Positions 1 to 8,300 of a stretch of 64,000 nt of DNA are shown piece by piece. Origin of the DNA: Rhodopseudomonas palustris (GTDB taxonomy: Bacteria; Pseudomonadota; Alphaproteobacteria; Rhizobiales; Xanthobacteraceae); the NCBI RefSeq assembly GCF_013415845.1, contig NZ_CP058907.1:1798001-1862000 (forward strand). The letters are read 5' to 3'. The position numbers and the translations under genes are program-made. The number at the start of each line of letters is the position of its first letter. Position 1 is the first letter of the stretch. Below the pieces are notes generated by a model that worked only from the letters and a program-made list of their open reading frames with translations, did no database searches and was not told the DNA's origin.

Positions 1-282
1 GACGAGGTCTTCATCGATGGACGGCCGCTGGCGCTGAGAGCGCGGGCCGCCTGGGCTCACGGCTGGAACACGGACTGGCAGGCGGCGGCCACGTTGCGGC
101 AAATCCCGGCCGCGCAGTTCAACGTCTATGGCGCGGCGCTGCCCGGCGATTCCGTCCAGGTTTCGCTGGGAGCAAGTCTGGGACTCGGTCGCGGCTGGAC
201 CGTCTCGGCGGCATTCGACGGTGAGTTCTGGAAGCACGCCGAGAGCTACGCCGGCCGTGCGCTCGTCAGCTACCAGTGGTGA
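1..282 (+). CDS. Autotransporter beta-barrel domain protein, C-terminal fragment
   Basis: The gene enters from the left edge and only its last 93 codons are present. They read as the final strands of a type V secretion (autotransporter) barrel: a W-A-H-G-W turn near residue 19, an FDGEF segment near residue 70, and a last strand ending Tyr-Gln-Trp, the aromatic C-terminus used by the BAM complex to recognise outer-membrane barrels. Such barrels sit in the outer membrane and display or release a passenger domain. The passenger lies outside the window, so the biological role cannot be named. The family assignment rests on pattern recognition of the tail only. Confidence 0.75.
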   Translation, partial: DEVFIDGRPLALRARAAWAHGWNTDWQAAATLRQIPAAQFNVYGAALPGDSVQVSLGASLGLGRGWTVSAAFDGEFWKHAESYAGRALVSYQW

Positions 283-434
283 CATCGCACACGAAGCTGA
301 TCGAGCGACTGCGCGCACGGAGTCTGATGCGCGACGTCCACCTCATCGGGCAGAGGGGCTGAATCCAAAGACGGTCGCTCCGGCGCACCTTGCGGTGCGT
401 CCGGAAGCGTCGGTTTCACGTGACGCGGACGAGG

Positions 435-2039
435 TCAGTTCGCCCGCATCTCCTCGCGAATCATGTCGGCGGCTTTCTCGCCGATCATGATGGTGGGGGC
501 GTTGGTGTTGCCGCCGATCAAAGTCGGCATCACCGAGGCGTCGACGATGCGCAAGGCCCCGATGCCATGCACGTTCAGGCGCGGATCGACTACCGCCGTC
601 GCGTCGCTGCCCATCTTGCAGGTGCCGACCGGATGATAAACCGTGTCGACGCGGGCGCGCAGGATGGCGCGGATGTCGTCGTCGGTGCGGACATTGGCGG
701 TGAACAGATCCTTCTGCTGCAGGGCGCGCAGCGCCGGCGTCTCCATCAGCCGCTGTGTCGTCTTGTAGCCCGCCACCATGGTTTCGAGGTCGTCCGGATC
801 GCCGAAGAAGTTCGGATCGATCCGCGGCGGCGCCAAGGGATCGGCGCTGGCGAGCCCGACGCTGCCGCGGCTCTTCGGCCGCAGCAGACAGAAATGGCAG
901 GAAAATCCCGTGCCCCAGTGCCGCTTGCGGCCGTGATCGTCGACCATCGCCATGCCGAAATGCAGCTGGATATCCGGCACGTCGACGTCGGGACGTGTCT
1001 TCAGGAAGCCACCGCATTCGGCGAAGTTGGTGGTCAGCGGTCCGCGGCCCTCACGGCGATATTGACCGATCGTCGACAGCAGCCGGGCGATCCCGGTGAA
1101 GCTGGTGCCGGTGAAATACGGGCTGTCCGACTGATAGGCGAAGATGAAGTCCGGGTGATCCTGCAGGTTCTGGCCGACGCCCGGCAGATGGTGCACCACG
1201 TCGATGCCGTGCGCCTTCAGCGCGGCGGCATCGCCGATGCCCGACAGCATCAGCAGCTGCGGCGATTGGAAGGCGCCGGACGCGAGGATGACTTCGCGGC
1301 GCGCGCGGATCTCGCGGAGCTGATCGTTCTGCCGATACGCGACGCCGACGGCGCGACCGCCTTCGATCAGAATCCGGGTCGCCTGCGCGTCGGTCTCGAC
1401 CCGCAGATTGCGGCGCGTGCCGATATGCGGATGGACATAGGCCCGCGCGGCGCTCCAGCGTTCGCCATTGTGCTGGGTGAGTTGATACAAGCCGAGGCCT
1501 TCCTGCTCCTCGCCGTTGAAATCGTCGCGGATGCGGAATTGCGCCTCGCGCGCCGCCTGCAGGAAGATCTCGTGTGCCGGATTGTCGGTCCGCAGCCGGT
1601 TGACGTGCAACGGTCCGCTCTGGCCGTGATAGGCGCCGTTGAAGTCGGAGTTGTTTTCCGAGCGCTTGAAGTACGGCAGCACGTCGGCGTAGGACCAGCC
1701 GGCGTTGCCGAGTTCGGCCCAATGGTCGTAGTCCCATTTGTGGCCGCGGATATAGACCATGGCGTTGATCGCCGACGAGCCGCCAAGCCCTTTGCCGCGC
1801 GGCTGATAGCCGACGCGGCCGTTGAGGCCGGGCTGCGGCACCGTCTCGAAATGCCAGTTGTTCAGCTTGCTCGGCACCATCAGCGACAGCGCGTAGGGCG
1901 TCTTCACCACCCAGTTGTCGGCCGTGCCGCCGGCTTCGAGCAGAGCCACCGACGTGTTGGTGTCTTCCGACAAGCGACCGGCGACGGCGCAGCCGCCGGA
2001 GCCGCCGCCGACCACGACGAAATCCACTGTTTCGCTCAC
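435..2039 (-). CDS. GMC-family FAD-dependent alcohol/choline dehydrogenase
   Basis: A 534-residue flavoenzyme of the glucose-methanol-choline family, which oxidises an alcohol to an aldehyde. The N-terminus carries the FAD Rossmann motif VVGGGSGGCAVAGRL, then the GMC signature around GKGLGGSSAIN, a second signature near SGAFQSPQLLMLSGIG, and the C-terminal YHPVGTCKMG block with the catalytic His. I place the start at the GTG at 2039, not at the upstream ATG at 2084, because GGAGGG lies about 8 nt before it and the FAD motif follows after about 6 residues. It sits 70 bp downstream of the aldehyde dehydrogenase on the same strand, so the pair probably takes an alcohol through its aldehyde to the acid. 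The substrate is not evident. Confidence 0.9.
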   Translation of the reverse strand: MSETVDFVVVGGGSGGCAVAGRLSEDTNTSVALLEAGGTADNWVVKTPYALSLMVPSKLNNWHFETVPQPGLNGRVGYQPRGKGLGGSSAINAMVYIRGHKWDYDHWAELGNAGWSYADVLPYFKRSENNSDFNGAYHGQSGPLHVNRLRTDNPAHEIFLQAAREAQFRIRDDFNGEEQEGLGLYQLTQHNGERWSAARAYVHPHIGTRRNLRVETDAQATRILIEGGRAVGVAYRQNDQLREIRARREVILASGAFQSPQLLMLSGIGDAAALKAHGIDVVHHLPGVGQNLQDHPDFIFAYQSDSPYFTGTSFTGIARLLSTIGQYRREGRGPLTTNFAECGGFLKTRPDVDVPDIQLHFGMAMVDDHGRKRHWGTGFSCHFCLLRPKSRGSVGLASADPLAPPRIDPNFFGDPDDLETMVAGYKTTQRLMETPALRALQQKDLFTANVRTDDDIRAILRARVDTVYHPVGTCKMGSDATAVVDPRLNVHGIGALRIVDASVMPTLIGGNTNAPTIMIGEKAADMIREEMRAN

Positions 2040-2109
2040 GAGCGTTTCCCTCCGCGATGTTGTCTTGTTGATTGCCGCCGGCATCTTCGGCCGTGCGGGT
2101 CTTCTCTTG

Positions 2110-3543
2110 TTACGACATCAGGCGCAGCACCTTCGACAGCCGCGCGATCTTGGCGCCGTAGGGCGGATACAGATCGGCGAACCGGTTGTAGGGCGAGCGA
2201 TAGAAGATCGGCTTCATCTTGGTGAAGGTGTTGAAGCCCCATTCGCCGTGATACGCGCCGGTGCCCGAGGCACCGACGCCGCCCATCGGCTGGTTGGCCT
2301 GGGCGAAATGCACCAGGCAATCATTGATGGTGACGCCGCCCGAGACGGTCCGCTCCAGCACTTGGTCGCGCGCGGCGTCGTCGGTGCCGAACCAATACAG
2401 CGCCAGCGGCCGGTCGCGGCCGTTGATGAAATTGATCGGCTCGGTCGGCTCGCTGTAACCGAGGATCGGCAGCAGCGGACCGAAGATCTCCTCCTGCATG
2501 ATCTTCATCTCGGGCGTTGCGCCGAGCACGAGGGTCGGCGGGAATTTGCGCTTGCCCGCCCACGCGGCATCGTCGGCCGAGGCGGGCTGCAGCAGCCGCG
2601 CGCCGCGTGCGACAGCATCGTCGACCAGGCTCTTCAGCCGCGCGTAGTGATGCTCGGCGATGATCGAGGTGTAGTCCGGATTGGCCGGGTCGGTGCCCCA
2701 CATCTGTTGCATCGCGCCCCAGATCTTGCCGGCGAGGGCTTCGACTCTGTCCTGCGGGGCGAGCACGTAGTCGGGCGCGATGCAGGTCTGGCCGGCGTTC
2801 ATCAGCTTGGCGTAGGCGATCCGCGGTGCCACCTCGTCGAGATCGGCCGACCGGTCGACGATGGTCGGCGATTTGCCGCCGAGTTCGAGTGTGACCGGGG
2901 TGAGGTTCTTTCCAGCTTCAGCGGCGACGATGCGGCCGACGCGGGTCGAGCCGGTGAACATCAGGTGGTCGAACGGCAGTCGCGCGAAGGCCTCGGCGAC
3001 GCCGGCCTCGATCCCGGTCACCATCATCTCGCTGGCATCGAACTTGGCCGCGACCGTCTCCTGCAGCAGTGCGGCAAAGTGCGGCGACAATTCGCTCGGC
3101 TTGATCATCACCCGGTTGCCGGCGGCGATCGCGCCGATCGCAGGCGCGACGGTGAGCTGCAGCGGATAATTCCACGGCGCAATCACCCCGACCACGCCGA
3201 GCGGTTGCGGCAGCAGCCGGTTCTTGCCCGGCAGGAACTGGAGCTGGGTCGACACCTTGCGCGGCGCCATCCAGCGCTTGAGATGCCGCGAGGTATGCTT
3301 GATGTCGCCGAGCAGGCTGAGCGTCTCGGCGATCAGCGTTTCGGTCGAGCTGCGGTGACCGAAATCGGCGGAGATCGCCTGCTCGAATCGTTTTTCGTTG
3401 TCCTTGATCAGCGCGCGCAGCCTGGCGAGCCAGTCCTGACGCTGCTCCAGCGTCGGCGGCGGTTCGGCGCGCGAGATCTCGAACATGCGATGAAAGCTGT
3501 CGTGGAGCGCATTGCCCCCGAAACCGCCGATTGGCTGGTCCAT
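2110..3543 (-). CDS. NAD(P)-dependent aldehyde dehydrogenase, coniferyl-aldehyde type
   Basis: A 477-residue aldehyde dehydrogenase that oxidises an aldehyde to the acid. The glutamate motif LELGGKSP and the catalytic cysteine in NAGQTCIAPDYVL are both present. The short N-terminus, the WMAPRK segment and the C-terminal region resemble the coniferyl-aldehyde/long-chain ALDH3-like group. The start at 3543 (MDQPIGG) has GGGAG 8 nt upstream; the longer reading to 3747 adds 68 residues of non-family sequence. It is the first gene of a probable operon with the downstream GMC oxidoreductase. Exact substrate unknown; coniferyl or similar phenylpropanoid aldehydes are a family-based suggestion. Confidence 0.9.
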   Translation of the reverse strand: MDQPIGGFGGNALHDSFHRMFEISRAEPPPTLEQRQDWLARLRALIKDNEKRFEQAISADFGHRSSTETLIAETLSLLGDIKHTSRHLKRWMAPRKVSTQLQFLPGKNRLLPQPLGVVGVIAPWNYPLQLTVAPAIGAIAAGNRVMIKPSELSPHFAALLQETVAAKFDASEMMVTGIEAGVAEAFARLPFDHLMFTGSTRVGRIVAAEAGKNLTPVTLELGGKSPTIVDRSADLDEVAPRIAYAKLMNAGQTCIAPDYVLAPQDRVEALAGKIWGAMQQMWGTDPANPDYTSIIAEHHYARLKSLVDDAVARGARLLQPASADDAAWAGKRKFPPTLVLGATPEMKIMQEEIFGPLLPILGYSEPTEPINFINGRDRPLALYWFGTDDAARDQVLERTVSGGVTINDCLVHFAQANQPMGGVGASGTGAYHGEWGFNTFTKMKPIFYRSPYNRFADLYPPYGAKIARLSKVLRLMS

Positions 3544-3833
3544 CTTTCGCTCCCTGCGATGCCCGTTTGGTTGGAGAATGGGCTGATTTTCGCGAAGTCT
3601 CGCAGGGGAAGAGGATTCCGGCAACCACACCGGGTTCCGTCCGTCATATAATCTTGAAAATCTTCGCCCAAATCCTCCGTTGGGGCTTTCCAAATCCCCC
3701 TGGCATTGGTAGACACCCCTCGCGCCCCGGGCATTCGCCCCGGGCACCTTCTCAGGAAGCTTCCGGGAGGATCGATCAGCGCCTTTGGGCGTTGATGGTC
3801 ATCGGTTTTCTGAAAAGCCGCGCAAAGGTTTAA

Positions 3834-3910
<77 letters not shown>

Positions 3911-3935
3911 AATCTCGATCGTCAGATCAGTGATT

Positions 3936-3959
3936 AAGCCCGCCTCTGGCGGGCTTTTT
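3936..3959 (+). terminator. Rho-independent terminator of the initiator tRNA
   Basis: A perfect 9-bp stem AAGCCCGCC / GGCGGGCTT with a TCT loop runs directly into a T-rich tail. It lies 26 nt after the tRNA CCA end and would end the tRNA transcript. Confidence 0.85.
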
Positions 3960-4127
3960 CGTGTCTCGTGACTGTTTTCGACCGCGCACAGGAGATCGGC
4001 CCCTGCGGCGATAGCCCATCATGGGTCCGCGCAGCAGCCAACACCGGCGATCGGCCAAAAGATCGGCCAAATCCGCTCGAAGGCTTTGCAGAAGTTGGCG
4101 AGGCTGAAGCCGACCTGGGATCGCTAG

Positions 4128-4594
4128 GTGACTGCGTTTGCGAACGCGCCGCGCCCGCTGTCGGAAGCGGACGATCGCGACGGGTTCGATTGCGGACGAG
4201 AGTCGTTGAACGCTTGGTTTCGTCGGCACGCGTGGGCGAACCACGTCAGCGGGGCGTCGCGGGTGAACGTCATGACCGACCCGAAATCACACCGGATCAT
4301 CGGCTATGTGACGCTGAGCGCCTGTCAGATCGAACGGGCCTATCTGCCGAAGCCGCAGCAAAGCAACCAGCCGGATCCGGTCCCGGTTTTGCTGCTGGGC
4401 CAGCTTGCGGTGGACAAGGCTTATCAAGGTCGGGGGCACGCCGCCTCATTACTGCAGTTTGCGTTGAAGTCGGCGCTGCGCGCCGCTGAGATCGTGGGAT
4501 GTGTCGGTGTGGTCACCCATCCGCTCGACGACGGCGTCCGATGATCATTCGGATGTCTGAACTGGAACAACATTTCGGTGTCGCGATCGGATGA
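4128..4594 (+). pseudogene. TacT-type GNAT acetyltransferase toxin, internally deleted
   Basis: The first 138 codons match GNAT toxins of the TacT/DUF1778 toxin-antitoxin type: RPLSEADDRDGFDCG at the N-terminus, FRRHAWANHVSGASR, and the acetyl-CoA loop region QLAVDKAYQGRGHAASLLQ. The frame then reads THPLDDGVR and stops at 4544, where the family continues with an FYxRxGF segment and a DP loop. The family's C-terminal tail does survive in another frame, from the ATG at 4541 to the stop at 4594 (MIIRMSELEQHFGVAIG). About 15-20 residues between the two parts are therefore missing and the frame is shifted, most simply by one deletion near 4540. The start is the GTG at 4128. The protein lacks the last strand and helix of the GNAT fold and is probably inactive. 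Confidence 0.8.
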
Positions 4595-4714
4595 GCACCT
4601 TCCTCCATCGTCTCCCGGCTTGATCCTCCCGCTCCCGATCTGATCTAACGGACACGACCTCGGCCGCCAGCGGGCGCTGCGCTTGCACCGCTGGTGGTGA
4701 ACCGGACATCTGAC

Positions 4715-4849
4715 GTGAAATCGCTCGGCATCATCTTTCTGTTGGCTTTGGCTGTGTTCGCCTATGGTCTCTATTCGGACATCGCGCTGACGCGCTGTGC
4801 GCGCGGGACGATCACGGCTGCGCTCGGCCTGTGCTCGGGCAGCGACTGA
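4715..4849 (+). CDS. Small hydrophobic protein, 44 residues
   Basis: A GTG-started frame of 44 codons with MKSLGIIFLLALAVFAYGLY as a lysine-capped hydrophobic N-terminus, then a polar tail holding two cysteines (TRCARG and GLCSGSD). It looks like a single-span membrane protein or an exported peptide whose cysteines may pair in the periplasm. No strong ribosome binding site is visible. No family is recognised. It stands alone between the broken toxin and the DUF3095 gene. Confidence 0.45.
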   Translation: MKSLGIIFLLALAVFAYGLYSDIALTRCARGTITAALGLCSGSD

Positions 4850-4920
4850 CCTCGGCCGTTCGCAACCGATCGGGTTTGCGGACGTAACTCATCGTCACCA
4901 ATCGAGCAGGGCCGGGCGGC

Positions 4921-6084
4921 ATGAGCGCGGGCGATAGCGGCGGATTCTATCAGAGTGTCGCAGTGTTTCGCGGCTTCCGCAGCCTGATGGATCCTGCTCT
5001 CTACGCGCCGCTGCCGGACGATTGGACCATCGGCGTCGCCGACATCGTCGATTCCACCCGCGCGATCGCCGAGCAGCGCTACAAGTCGGTCAACATGGCC
5101 GGCGCGGCCGTGATCGCGGCGGTGACCAACGCGCTTCAAGGGCGCGAATTTCCGTTCGTGTTCGGCGGCGACGGCGCCGGCTTCGCGGTGGCGCCGGCCG
5201 ATCTGGCGGCCGCCCGCGATGCGCTGGCGGCGACGGCGGCCTGGGTTCGCGACGAGCTCGGCCTGACGATGCGGATCGCGCTGGTGCCGGTCGCTGCGAT
5301 CCGCGCCAAGGGACTCGAGGTTCGCGTCGCCCGGTTCGCGCCTTCGCCGCACGTCAGCTACGCGATGTTCGCCGGCGGCGGTCTCGGCTGGGCCGAAGCG
5401 GCGATGAAGCGCGGCGAGTTCTCGATTCCGCCGGCGCCGCCTGGCACCGCGCCGGACCTCTCCGGCCTGTCGTGCCGGTTCGAGGAAATGCCGGCCCGGC
5501 GCGGCGTGATCCTGTCGGTGCTGATCATGCCGACGGCGCAGGCCGATCCAGCGGCATTCCGCATTTTGATCGAAGACATCGTGTCGCTGATCGAGCGCAG
5601 CCCGGAGGCGGGCAGGCCGGTGCCGAGTGAGGGCCCGCGGCTACGCTGGCCGCCGCAGGGCTTCGACCTCGAAGCGCGCGCCGAGCGCGGCGGATCGCTG
5701 ACGCTGCGCCGCGCGGCGCTGCTGGTTCAGACGCTGTTCAGCTATCTGATCATGCGGCTCGGCATCACCGTGCGCGGTTTCGTGCCGCGCGCTTACTTGA
5801 CCGAGCTGGTCGAGAATTCAGACTTCCGTAAATACGACGACGGACTGCGCATGGTGGTCGACTGCGCGCCGGAGCTCGCCGACGCGCTGGAGCAGAAGCT
5901 GGCCACCGCGGCGGCCGCAGGCGTGGCGCGCTACGGCGTGTCGCGGCAGCAGTCGGCGATGGTGACGTGTTTTACGCCGTCGGTGACGCGCAGCGATCAC
6001 GTCCACTTCATCGACGGGGCGGGCGGGGGCTATGCGTCCGCCGCCCTGGCTTTGAAGGCGATGCCCGATAGGGCGGTCGCTTAG
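4921..6084 (+). CDS. DUF3095 family protein (nucleotide-cyclase-like fold)
   Basis: A 387-residue protein matching the DUF3095 family by eye. Residues about 37-48 read VADIVDSTRAI and residues about 79-86 read FVFGGDGA, which recall the two metal-binding aspartate motifs of class III adenylate cyclases and GGDEF domains. A cyclase-like fold is thus plausible, but the substrate-specifying residues cannot be judged here and activity is not shown. No signal peptide or membrane segment is seen, so it should be cytoplasmic. Its stop codon overlaps that of the convergent DUF2147 gene in the sequence TTAG. Confidence 0.75.
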   Translation: MSAGDSGGFYQSVAVFRGFRSLMDPALYAPLPDDWTIGVADIVDSTRAIAEQRYKSVNMAGAAVIAAVTNALQGREFPFVFGGDGAGFAVAPADLAAARDALAATAAWVRDELGLTMRIALVPVAAIRAKGLEVRVARFAPSPHVSYAMFAGGGLGWAEAAMKRGEFSIPPAPPGTAPDLSGLSCRFEEMPARRGVILSVLIMPTAQADPAAFRILIEDIVSLIERSPEAGRPVPSEGPRLRWPPQGFDLEARAERGGSLTLRRAALLVQTLFSYLIMRLGITVRGFVPRAYLTELVENSDFRKYDDGLRMVVDCAPELADALEQKLATAAAAGVARYGVSRQQSAMVTCFTPSVTRSDHVHFIDGAGGGYASAALALKAMPDRAVA

Positions 6085-6521
6085 CGCGTCAGCGTCCAGG
6101 TTTCGCCGCCGCACAGGGTGCCGACGCAGCCCTCGACCCGCAGGCTGGTCGGGCCGGTGTGCGAGATGCTGCTCTCATAGGTCTTGCCGTCGTCGGCATT
6201 GTAGATGTGGCCGGACCATTTGCCCTGCGACACCGGGCGCATGTCGCCGAAGATCTGCAGGCCGATGATCGGCCGCGAGGCGAGCTGCGGATCGGCGTTC
6301 TTGTCGTCGACCTGCGGCTTGCCGGTATTCGGGTCGATCGGCGTCTTCAGCCAGACGATGCTACCGCACAGCGCGTTGCCGCAGCTCTTGATCCGGACCT
6401 TGGCGTCGCCGGCCTGGGTCAACCAGGTGCCCTGCGGACCGGCCGATTGGGCGATCGCCCCTGTGGGCGACAGCACGAGGGCAACCAGGGCAGCAACGAC
6501 AAAACCAGACCGAACGGCCAT
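6081..6521 (-). CDS. DUF2147 exported protein
   Basis: A 146-residue secreted protein: signal peptide over residues 1-24 with cleavage expected after AIAQS, then a DUF2147 domain with the repeated G-x-W and ADDGKTYE features and four cysteines, two in SCGNALCGS and two in GCVGTLCGG, that could form disulfides in the periplasm. The start at 6521 is chosen because GGAGG lies 6 nt upstream and it opens the signal peptide directly; the longer reading from 6563 adds 14 residues. The function of DUF2147 proteins is not established; the fold is a small calycin-like barrel in related proteins. Convergent with the DUF3095 gene. Confidence 0.85.
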   Translation of the reverse strand: MAVRSGFVVAALVALVLSPTGAIAQSAGPQGTWLTQAGDAKVRIKSCGNALCGSIVWLKTPIDPNTGKPQVDDKNADPQLASRPIIGLQIFGDMRPVSQGKWSGHIYNADDGKTYESSISHTGPTSLRVEGCVGTLCGGETWTLTR

Positions 6522-6652
6522 TCCATACCTCCAAACGATACTCGCGGGAGCCGCGAACAGCATTCAGAAGCAGTGCGGCGGGCGGTTGGATAGCAGAGCG
6601 GCCGATTCGTGCAATCGTATGACCCTTGCCGCACGCTGGGGATAATTCCGAT

Positions 6653-8026
6653 TCATTTGACCCAGCGTGTCAGATAGATCGCCGCGGCGCTGCCGAGGCC
6701 GTACACCACCATCGCCACCGCCACCATCGCGAACATTGCCGACGCCGGCGCCCCGAAGGCGACCAGCGCCCATCCGCCGAGGGCCACCAGCACAAGCCGT
6801 CCGGTCGCGGCGAGCACCGGCCCGCCAACCTTGGCGGCGCCCTGGCTGGCGAAATACAGCGTGACGCCGAGGCCGAAGAAGCCGAAGCCCGGGCCGGCGA
6901 GGCGGAAGTACGTATGCGCGGCGGCGGTGACGGCCGGATCGGCGGTGAACAACGACACCCAGAGCGCCGGCCAGATCGCCAGCACGGCGCCGACCAGTCC
7001 GACGATCACCGCGGATACTACGCCGGCCGTCCACGCCACCCGCCGCGCCCGGGCGATATCACCGGCGCCGATCGCCATCCCGACCATCGGGATCGAGGCG
7101 ACGCCGACCGCGAACGCGATCGGGATCAGCAGGAATTCCAATCGCGAGCCGATGCCATAGCCGGCGAGCGTGGTGGTGCCGTAGCTCGCCAGCACCTTGG
7201 TGAAGATCAGAATCGTCAGCACCGACTGCAGCGGAGCAAGACAGGCGAGTGCACCGACCTTGAGGATGTCGATGAAGATCGGACGCTGCAGACGAAACGA
7301 CGGCAGTTGCAGCCGCAGCCGGCTGCGGCCGCTGGCGAGATAGATCAGCAGGAACAGCGCGCCGATGGTGAAGGCGACCGCTTGGCCGGAGGCGACGCCC
7401 GGCATGCCGAGCCGCGGCATTCCGAATAGGCCGAGTCCGAGCGCGCCGCCGATCACCACCTGCAAGGCCGCGACACCGAGGAGGGCGCCGGCCGGCAGGA
7501 TCATGTCGCCAGTGCCGCGCAAGATCGAGGCGAGGGTGTTCACCAGCCAGATCGACACGGCACCCGAGAACAGGACGACCGAGTAGCTGCAGGCCTGCTC
7601 CAGTACGTCACCGCGCCCGCCCAGCAGCGCAAACAGGGACCGGCCGAACAGCAGCATCACCAGCGTGAACAGCAGCCCGCCGCCGATCCCGATCAGAATC
7701 GCGTGGAGCGCCAGAACGCCCGCCCGGTGTGTATCACCGGCGCCGAGGGCGCGGCTGATCGCCGATGATACGCCCCCGCCCATGGCGCCGGCCGACATCA
7801 TCTGCGTCAACATCGCGAACGGAAACACCAGGGCGATCGCCGCCAACGGCTCGGTGCCGAGCCGGCCAATATACGACGTCTCGGCCACCGCCACCAATGC
7901 TGTGCCGACCATCGCGATGGTGTTGGGGATCGCCAGCCGCACCAGCGTCGGCAGGATCGGGGCGGTCAGCAGCCGGTTCGGCGGCGGTGCGGGCAGCGGC
8001 GTGTCGGCGGGTGCCTCGATGGTCAT
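6653..8026 (-). CDS. MATE family multidrug/sodium efflux transporter
   Basis: A 457-residue inner-membrane protein with about twelve hydrophobic segments in two halves. The N-terminal half opens with LVRLAIPNTIAMVGTALVAVAETSYIGRLG, where the P-N-T and Y-I-G-R-L-G positions are typical of MATE exporters, which couple sodium or proton entry to drug export. The start has GGGGAG 9 nt upstream. It is transcribed away from the MFS gene, and a perfect inverted repeat at 8070-8091 lies 44 bp before its start, suggesting control by a repressor encoded elsewhere. Substrate unknown. Confidence 0.9.
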   Translation of the reverse strand: MTIEAPADTPLPAPPPNRLLTAPILPTLVRLAIPNTIAMVGTALVAVAETSYIGRLGTEPLAAIALVFPFAMLTQMMSAGAMGGGVSSAISRALGAGDTHRAGVLALHAILIGIGGGLLFTLVMLLFGRSLFALLGGRGDVLEQACSYSVVLFSGAVSIWLVNTLASILRGTGDMILPAGALLGVAALQVVIGGALGLGLFGMPRLGMPGVASGQAVAFTIGALFLLIYLASGRSRLRLQLPSFRLQRPIFIDILKVGALACLAPLQSVLTILIFTKVLASYGTTTLAGYGIGSRLEFLLIPIAFAVGVASIPMVGMAIGAGDIARARRVAWTAGVVSAVIVGLVGAVLAIWPALWVSLFTADPAVTAAAHTYFRLAGPGFGFFGLGVTLYFASQGAAKVGGPVLAATGRLVLVALGGWALVAFGAPASAMFAMVAVAMVVYGLGSAAAIYLTRWVK

Positions 8027-8069
8027 ATGGTCGCTCCCCGGACGCCGCCTCGCGATTGACGGCGGTCTT

Positions 8070-8091
8070 TTGTATGATGATTAACATACAA
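8070..8091. promoter_or_regulatory. Candidate operator: perfect inverted repeat
   Basis: TTGTATG and CATACAA form a perfect 7-bp inverted repeat separated by 8 bp (ATGATTAA). It is an AT-rich island in GC-rich DNA, 44 bp upstream of the MATE start, in the place where a MarR- or TetR-type repressor would block the promoter. No regulator gene is adjacent. Confidence 0.55.
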
Positions 8092-8300
8092 TAAGCGCAA
8101 GGCGTTGTCCGGCACAAGCGGCGGGGCATTGCAGGACACGCGGGCGCGACGGCGTTTCGTGCAGGGCTCCCGGGGCGACTGGCCACGCGGCGGCACCCCT
8201 GCATTCGGCGCAGAACCAGAATACCGTCGGGATGGATGGTCAAATCTCCCAAACCAGGGCATGAAGAAAGACAAATATTCTCCGGGAGAGGAAACCGCCT

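Noticed and set aside
390..2225. 611-codon plus-strand frame opposite the GMC oxidoreductase
   Set aside because: It is an antisense shadow: the minus strand has full family motifs, the plus frame has none and is Arg/Val/Asp-rich as expected from GC-rich third positions.
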